Shown: one piece after another, positions 57,625 through 64,000 of the stretch
How positions within the stretch are numbered: the first letter of the stretch is position 1
Layout: each line of letters begins with the position of its first letter
Source of the DNA: Hesseltinella vesiculosa
Lineage: Eukaryota > Mucoromycota > Mucoromycetes > Mucorales > Cunninghamellaceae
Length of the DNA stretch: 64,000 nt
Assembly: GCA_002104935.1 (NCBI GenBank)
Contig: MCGT01000059.1
Span: 1 to 64,000, forward strand
Reading direction: 5' to 3'
The notes under the pieces: model-generated
Databases searched by the model: none
Seen by the model: the letters and a program-made list of their open reading frames with translations, nothing else
Told to the model about the DNA's origin: nothing
Made by a program: the position numbers and the translations under genes

Positions 57625-59099
57625 ATGCGTGCTGCCTCACTTTCTCTTATCGCCTTGACCTTTTGCACCCTGGTCTTCGGTGAACCAACTCATATCATCA
57701 AATTTAAACCTACCGTCGACTCCGGCAATGGTAAAAACAAAAACCAAAGAAACCAAAAAATACCTTCTCATTTTTTTTTCCCCACAAAAGCACGCAACTT
57801 TTTGGTTGCTAGCCACCGCAAGTATTTACTAGCGCGAGAAAAATCGCATATTCAGAAACGAACCCAACTCTTGAACGGCAACACCAGCGAACAATGGGAT
57901 TTGGAAATGATCGAGACAGGCGAACAGTTCACTGCCGTCGCCGGCACGTTCTCTGACGAAGCCTTTGTCGACTACCTCCATCAGCAAACCGAGGTCGTGG
58001 ACTATGTGGAACCTAACCAGCTTTACCATTCAGCATTGTTTATCCCCACCGCCTTGGAACTGGAAGATGAAGAGGAGCACGGCACCGAAGCCTCGTGGAT
58101 GCCCATGCCCGTCCAGATGAAGGTGGCCGATGCTCCCAACTGGGGTCTCTCTCGTATCACCCACCGCTCCAACTCTGATCTCCGGTCCTATGGCTTCCAA
58201 GAAAACGCCGGTGAAGGCATCCATGCCTATGTGCTTGACTCGGGCATCCATGTGAGCCACAATGACTTTGAAGGCCGTGCTATCAAGGAAGCCAGTTTTG
58301 TTAACTCTGAAGACGAAGAAGACTATGGTGGCCATGGCACCCACGTTGCTGGCAAGATCGCTGGCTTGAAATATGGTGTTGCCAAGAAAGCGATGGTGCA
58401 CGCCGTCAAAATACTCGACAAATCGGGTACTGGAACCACCAGTGGGCTCATCAAAGGTAAACAGCAACAAGCTAAGGCTTGAGTCCTCATTTTTCTTCAT
58501 GTCTCCAGCCATCTCGCATGTCATTCAAGTAGCCGAGCCTGGAAGGGCTTTGATCAACTTGTCGCTTAGTGGACCTCGTTCGAAAGTGTTGAATGAAATC
58601 ATCCATGAAGCTACGCGCAACCACAACATCCCAGTGTTCGTATCTGCTGGCAATGCCGGCACCGATGCCTGCTATTTCTCGCCATCATCCAGTATTGATG
58701 TGTTCGCGGTGGGCGCCACCGACATGAACGACCGTGTGCCCAGCTACTCGGATGTGGGCAAATGTGTCAGTCTCTATGCACCTGGCTCCGCTATCGAAAG
58801 CACTTGGATTGGCTCTGACGACGCCACCCAATTCCTCGATGGCACCAGGTAGGAAACAATGAATATGTTTGCTCAATGAAACACGGCTCATTTTTTTTTT
58901 TTAAAAAAAAAACAGCATGGCCAACCCTCATGTTGCAGGCATTGCTGCCACGTTGATGTCTGAACGATCTTATGCTACGGTGGACGAATTGTACGACGAC
59001 ATTCGTAGCCTGGCGACGCCTGATATGTTGAACTTTGAATTAACCAAGAAATCAAGTCCTAACAACAATTTGATTGCCTATTTTGGCTCTGAAGCATAG
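57625..59099 (+). CDS. Subtilisin-like serine protease (S8, proteinase K/cerevisin type)
   Basis: Four exons run from ATG 57625 to TAG 59097-59099. A signal peptide ([18 protein letters not shown]) and an inhibitor-I9 propeptide (THIIKFKP...VVDYVEPNQ) precede the catalytic domain. The triad is visible: Asp in [15 protein letters not shown], His in [13 protein letters not shown], and Ser in [14 protein letters not shown], where the last intron splits the GTS. The oxyanion Asn lies in [13 protein letters not shown]. The domain starts after [10 protein letters not shown]. The enzyme is expected to be secreted or vacuolar. A shallow acidic linker ([13 protein letters not shown]) before the catalytic domain is unusual. 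Confidence 0.93.
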
Positions 59100-59468
59100 A
59101 TCCCTACATAATTCAATGAAATAAAAAATTCCACATTTCGCCTACACTTTTTTTTTTTTTTTTTTTTTTTTGCCCACGTTGCCTGCATGTGCCTACCAGC
59201 CATCTGAAACCTAAGGAAACCGAGAAATCGGGTCATCAAAGGTTTTGGAACAGGGAACAAACAAAGTGAAAACATGTCACCGCGCGATCGTTTTAACCTT
59301 TTTTTTTTTTTTTCGCTGTAGAGAAGCAAGTTTCTATGATTGATCTCGGTTGATTTTTTTTATTCATTTATTTTTTCTTTCTTCCCATTTTTGTCTGTCT
59401 CCGCACTGTTGTTCTTTGACCAGCTTACACCATCATTCCAAAACGACAACCTTTAAAAGATATTCGGG

Positions 59469-62400
59469 ATGCCAGGTGTAGCAGTACCAACCGTGTCCGA
59501 GTCATTTCTTCAAGCCATTGAACAGGCTTGGGGCCGCACGCTGGCCATTGCTCAGAACCATGTCCAAGCTTTTGACGATCAAAACCGTCAACCACAACCT
59601 CCGGCTGATACCCATTCTAACCGAGCCTCTAGTGAATTTTACGATCGTGAACGACTCATGATGCAAGCCTTGGATACGCTCTTTACATACGCCCATGATG
59701 GTAATATAAAAAAAAATACCGCGTTGAATCAAAGAGTTTCATTTTCTCACTTCTTTTTAAACGTGTAGGCCCGGGCTACCTTGCTTTTATCCAAACACTG
59801 GTATCCATCTTGGACCCCGAGAGCCCAGTGTCCATGGCGTTTTTGAGTCATATTATCGAACGGTCGGCCCTTCCATCTAAGCAAACCATGGAATCCGTCT
59901 CGCCAGTCATTTTCCAATGCATGAAACAGCCTCCCAAGATCCTGCTGCAAGAGACCGCCTCGACACTACAGCGTTTGATGTGGTCCATGGGGCTCAAATC
60001 CAAGCCTGTTTCTAGGCGCAGCCTGGTCAAAGTCAAACTCAATGCCACCGTCATTTGGGCCCTCCTAGCTGAGAAATACGCCGGTGACATGTGCATGCAT
60101 ATGTGGAATGACCAAGTCGGTCAAATCTTGATCCATACGCTCCAGGACCCCAACGAGGATCTCACCGTCCGTATTTTTGCCCTTCTTGCCTTGGAAAAAT
60201 TCTCGCTTACTGGTAAAAAAAAAAAAAAAAAAGACATTACCTTTTTCTCCCGCTTCTCACACTTCATTAACCATGCGACAGGCTCCATCAAAAATATCAT
60301 ATTGGATACAAGCGACATCCAGCTCGTCTTGGAAAAGGTGAACGAAGAATGTGAAAAGGCGACCCAGCGATTGTATGCATCGACCTACCGATCCTACAAA
60401 AACAACACATCGTCTTCCAGCCTCCGTAGCGATCCGTCCGATTCAAAGTCCATGGAGCAACCTCCATCCCTCGAACAAGACCAACAGCCGCTCACCCAAG
60501 ACCAAGACCCTCCTTTTCAAGTATGGACGCCATTCAAACATGCCGCTCAGCAAATGGCCCGTCTATTGAAAAAGCCTCCCACCCCGCCCATCGACAAGAC
60601 CGCCAAGCAGTCCGTACCACCCTTTGTCACCAAGCCTACCCGTAAACAGCTGCTGAACCCTCTCGCCTTCAAGTCAAATAGCTCTCTGAGGTCCTTCCTC
60701 TCCCCCAGCCGTAGCCACAAGAAACATGCTTGGTATGACCAGAACATGAATGTCTTTGACGTGGGCATCATTCCTCCGCAAGGCAAACTGCGGGAAACCT
60801 GGGCAAAGTACATTCAGCTTGGCTTCTGTGCCCGGTGGGCCTTGGAAAACGTCTTCAGTAAGTTGCCAATCCCTTTACTCTATATCTTTTGTGCTTACTC
60901 TTATGTTTCTCTCTCTCTCTCTCTATTTTCATTCATTCTTCTGCTCTTGCCGTAGATCAAGGCAAAAAGGTACACCCGCAAATCAAGAAGTCAACGGACA
61001 TAACCAATTGATATTTATTCTTTTTCGTCTTAGAAAATCAACTCTTCGCGTTGGGATATGACAGATATGCGTGCAATGATGAACCCATTCGATTCCACAC
61101 CTCATTGGAAATTTGGTGACAATGGGCTCGAGGTAATTTTCAAAAAAAAAAAAAAAAAAAATGGTAGCCAGGATAGCCGGCTCACTGTGTCCATTCCTCT
61201 CTCTATCTGGTAGCTTCGTAATGACCGTCCCCATTTTGAATCTATCCGAGGGACTGCCAGTGTCAAGACCGGAAAATGGTATTATGAAACATTGCTATTG
61301 TCCTCGGGCATCATGCAGCTTGGCTGGGCAACCAGCCGCTGCCGTTTTACACCTGAAGAAGGCTATGGCGTTGGTGACGACTGTGTAAGTTCACCGCTTT
61401 CTCATTTTTTTTCTAGAATGCCTCATCATTTTTTTTTTATGCTTGTAGAATGGGTTTGCCTTTGATACCTACCGAACAGCTGTTTGGGTAAGGGAAAAAT
61501 CACAGCGGCGGTTTTTCAGAGGGTGCTCACCTTTTTTTATCTTCAAAGGCGGATGGGACTGCTGTATATCCTCAAAGTCGAATCAAAATCCGGTGCAACT
61601 CAGGCGATGTGTTGGGAAGCTTCCTGGACTTGGACAATGGCCTGTGTAGCTACTTTATCAACGGCAAGGACCTTGGCCTGACCATAGAATTTGAAAACCC
61701 TACCAAGCAGGCAGCCAAGGCCAATGCTGCAGCTGCCGCCTCCCTCTACGACACAGCTGCCGGCCAAGCCTCGGATCAAAGTGATGAAATCAATAGCAGC
61801 AACAGTGCTACTGCCAGCAACACTGTCCAACCTCCCACACAACCATTATCTGCAGATTGGGCGGCACCTTTGGACCAATCCAACACAAGTCTCCTCTCCT
61901 CCTCCTTGTCTACCACCAGCAGTCGTAACAGTGACACCTCCATTACCACATCTTCGGCCATCCAACAATCTTCCTTGCGTTATAAACGGCAGGCAAACCA
62001 AGACGACCAAGGTACGTAACAGAGGAAGAAAAAAGAGTTCACGTTGAACTAATGAACAACACCCTCACCTTTCTATTTTTAGGTCGGTCTGGAGCCAAGC
62101 AGCCTTCACCGGTCACCTTGTCAACCTCGGCCAACTCACCTGTCTTGAGCTCTTACCATCAGCATGGCTACTCTTCATCCACATCATCCTCAGGTTCCTC
62201 CGAAGGAGGCTCGTCGGTGGATGCACTCGACAAAGTCGTCAGGAAAGCAAAGAAATCAAGATCCGGTAACATCTCACCCCAGCACAAACCAGCCAAGGGT
62301 CTGGGTCTGTACCCGGCCGTCAGCCTGACCACCCATCAACACATCATCATCAACCTCGGCGACCAACCTTGGCTCTACCCACCACCGGTCACTTGTCGGT

Positions 62401-62877
62401 ATCGAGGCATCAGCGAGGCTGGTCATCTGGACAGCGACTATCGCCGGCGTGTATTGCGCTGGGTCAACCAACGAGGCTATCGCATCCGCAAGTTGACATT
62501 GGCCGAAAACTACAAACCTATCCGCCCTCGGTCAAGGCCATCCCATTGCAACAGCAGCCTGGCCGATGATGACTCCAGCTCCACCCCTGTATCGGGCTCC
62601 TCAAGCAACTCAACCGACAGCCTTGTCGAATACGACTGGGATGGTCCCCTGTGCACCATTTGCTTCTCTGAGCCCAAAAATAGCATCCTGCTACCATGTC
62701 ATCATGGCGGTATCGGCGAACGGTGTGCGAAGGTCTTGGATATGTGGTATAAACACCCTAGCCTCTCCCATAAAAAATATTGCCGATGCTCATTTTTTTT
62801 TTCCTAGTCATCTGTGTCGGTCTGAAATCGAAGATCGGGTCATAACTGAAACCAGTGGACAAGACAAAGACGAATGA
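59469..62877 (+). CDS. RING and SPRY domain protein, RSPRY1-like E3 ligase
   Basis: ATG 59469, TGA 62875-62877, about eight exons. An N-terminal helical repeat region (residues 1-200; LDTLFTYAHD, GPGYLAFIQTLVSILDP) is followed by a Ser/Pro-rich linker. The SPRY domain runs over several exons (HWKFGDNGLELRNDRPHFES, KWYYETLLLSSGIMQLGWAT, NGFAFDTYRTAVWADGTAVY). After a long low-complexity insert comes the C-terminal RING: LCTICFSEPKNSILLPCHHG, GERCAKVLDM and, after the last intron, CHLCRSEIEDRV. In animals RSPRY1 has this domain order. Ubiquitin ligase activity is inferred from the RING. Confidence 0.88.
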
Positions 62878-63173
62878 AGCACCAAACATGTGTATTTTTT
62901 TTAATGGTTGGGGCCCACGAGTACCTGTATTTTATTGCTGCAAATTCTGGATGGACCATACTGCTTTGAGGAATAAAACAAAACATTGGCTATTTTATTT
63001 TGTTTGGTCTCACCCCAGTACCGCTGTATGCGATAGCGTAAAGTGTAAAAATGGCTTTATTTTAAAACCTTTGGAGGATATCGTCAAGATGAAAAAAAAA
63101 AAAAAAAATTGTATGCAAACGGAGTTGATTTGTCAAGTAGAGGGGGTGGGAGAGTGATAGGAGATGAGGGGAT
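62878..63173. other. Convergent 3' gap, RSPRY1-like and reductase genes
   Basis: No gene is seen. AATAAA at about 62973 and a run of A near 63094 are present. Confidence 0.35.
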
Positions 63174-64000
63174 TTACCACTTGAAGGCTTCTTCAAAATA
63201 TGGGATACCATGACGAGCAGAGATCTTGCGAGCTTGGTCACTCATGCCGCTGGAACCACAGTAGAGCATAGCCACCGACTTGGGAGCAATTTCCACATCG
63301 GTGGCAACCAAAGCGTCGAGATCGGGTCGACGGCCATAGTGGACCGACAAGCCCTTTGGTGGCTTTTCATCCATGTCGAAATCATAGCTGCATGAAGAGG
63401 GCTTCTTGGTACGGGTGATGTAGATGGAGGCTTCCAAAATAAATCGATGGTGCTTAAACAGTCGAGTGGCACGTTCGTGAGTTGTCATGCAGTCCAGAAC
63501 ATCTTGCATTGCCCATTGCAGCTGTTCTTCGTGTTGGATAATCCAGTAAAAGACGATGCGTCGAGCAGCAATCTTGTTGGCGGCACAGTGGACAGCATAT
63601 TGCAAATATGGTACAGTTGCCGTGCAGCCCACACCACCGGTGACAAAGATGGCGGTGTCGAATTGCAAGATGGGCTCAAAATGACCATAGGGGCCTTCGA
63701 CCAGGGCATAGATTTCCTTTTCTTGGCCAGGAGCTTGCGAGACCATGTCATAAAGCTTCCGTGTCATACCTTGCTGCGGGCGAATCAGTAAATCAAAAGT
63801 ATCCTTGTCCTGCTCCACCATGGTAACATCAGACATCGAAGAGGCCCGGGTGGCTTGAGAGAATTTGGATGCCTTGGAAGCCGACGAGGCGCTGCGAGAT
63901 ACCATGGTGGCGGCATCGTCCAGAAAATCAAGGTACACGGCATCACGGCTTTTCTTCTCGCCAATGTCCAGACCAAGAGGGATGTCGACCAGCTGGGAGC
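63174..64000 (-). CDS. Ferric-reductase-like flavoprotein, C-terminal NAD-binding part (partial)
   Basis: The frame is open from the right window edge (64000) to TAA 63174-63176, so the N-terminal part lies outside. The visible 275 residues cover the nicotinamide-binding domain of the FNR-like half. PYGHFEPILQFDTAIFVTGG holds the GG loop of the nucleotide site, and RRIVFYWIIQHEEQLQW is the reductase pattern. LYCGSSGMSDQARKISARHG and the C-terminal EEAFKW are as in ferric/cupric reductases and NADPH oxidases. The heme and FAD parts are not in view, so the choice between ferric reductase and NOX-like enzyme rests on the ending. A Ser/Ala-rich insert (SRSASSASKASKF) precedes the domain. Confidence 0.8.
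   Translation of the reverse strand, partial: SQLVDIPLGLDIGEKKSRDAVYLDFLDDAATMVSRSASSASKASKFSQATRASSMSDVTMVEQDKDTFDLLIRPQQGMTRKLYDMVSQAPGQEKEIYALVEGPYGHFEPILQFDTAIFVTGGVGCTATVPYLQYAVHCAANKIAARRIVFYWIIQHEEQLQWAMQDVLDCMTTHERATRLFKHHRFILEASIYITRTKKPSSCSYDFDMDEKPPKGLSVHYGRRPDLDALVATDVEIAPKSVAMLYCGSSGMSDQARKISARHGIPYFEEAFKW

Overview
The window looks like nuclear DNA of an early-diverging fungus, most likely a Mucoromycota mould. This is an inference from three things: dense intron-rich genes with short GT-AG introns, many of them carrying long poly-T tracts; fungal families such as ADA1/Hfi1, lanosterol synthase, a NIPA transporter and a ferric-reductase-like protein; and two Fanzor genes. No rRNA, tRNA or CRISPR array was seen. 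Most genes are host housekeeping genes on both strands, often as convergent pairs with very short 3' gaps.

Layout. 1-1.7 kb: 3' end of a Ty3/gypsy-type retrotransposon (integrase) and a candidate LTR start. 1.9-6.7 kb: a small secreted Cys-rich protein, the SAGA subunit ADA1/Hfi1, and the Cdc7-kinase activator Dbf4. 7.4-10.6 kb: an intact, 8-exon Fanzor gene (eukaryotic TnpB-like RNA-guided nuclease family). 11-15.2 kb: Xaa-Pro aminopeptidase and casein kinase 2 alpha. 15.6-19.1 kb: a second, diverged Fanzor on the other strand, interrupted by one in-frame TAG. 19.6-20.7 kb: a 1.07-kb element with terminal inverted repeats of about 380 bp and no recognisable transposase. 21.2-33.7 kb: UBE2T-like E2, enoyl-CoA isomerase, GPI-type surface protein, NIPA-type Mg transporter, coiled-coil protein, TrhO/TSTD2-type rhodanese, ribosomal protein eS10, MFS-type transporter. 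34.4-40.7 kb: three tandem HSL-family esterases with an ML/NPC2-like lipid-binding protein between them. 40.8-64 kb: Ski3, lanosterol synthase, ribosomal protein uL2, PRL phosphatase, a PY-motif membrane protein, a sepiapterin-reductase-like SDR, a VPS9-domain GEF, a subtilisin-like protease, an RSPRY1-like RING/SPRY protein and the C-terminal part of a ferric-reductase-like flavoprotein.

The most interesting system is the Fanzor pair. Both proteins carry a RuvC-I GVDPG/AVDPG motif, a glutamate in an E-x-x-TS(Q/K) context just before a CxxC...CxxC zinc finger, and a terminal RD-x-(S)AA-x-N motif. Just downstream of both stop codons lies a hairpin, then GTCTGTCC, then TTAGGGTA, with nearly the same spacing (64 and 63 bases from the start of the first block to the end of the second). 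After that the flanks diverge. This is the arrangement expected for a guide-RNA scaffold ending at an element boundary. No transposase lies next to either gene and the neighbours are host genes, so they may be solitary or partly domesticated copies.

Limits: exon boundaries were worked out by eye. They close in frame with consensus splice sites for the genes where exons are listed. Elsewhere only gene extents and the main domains were checked.
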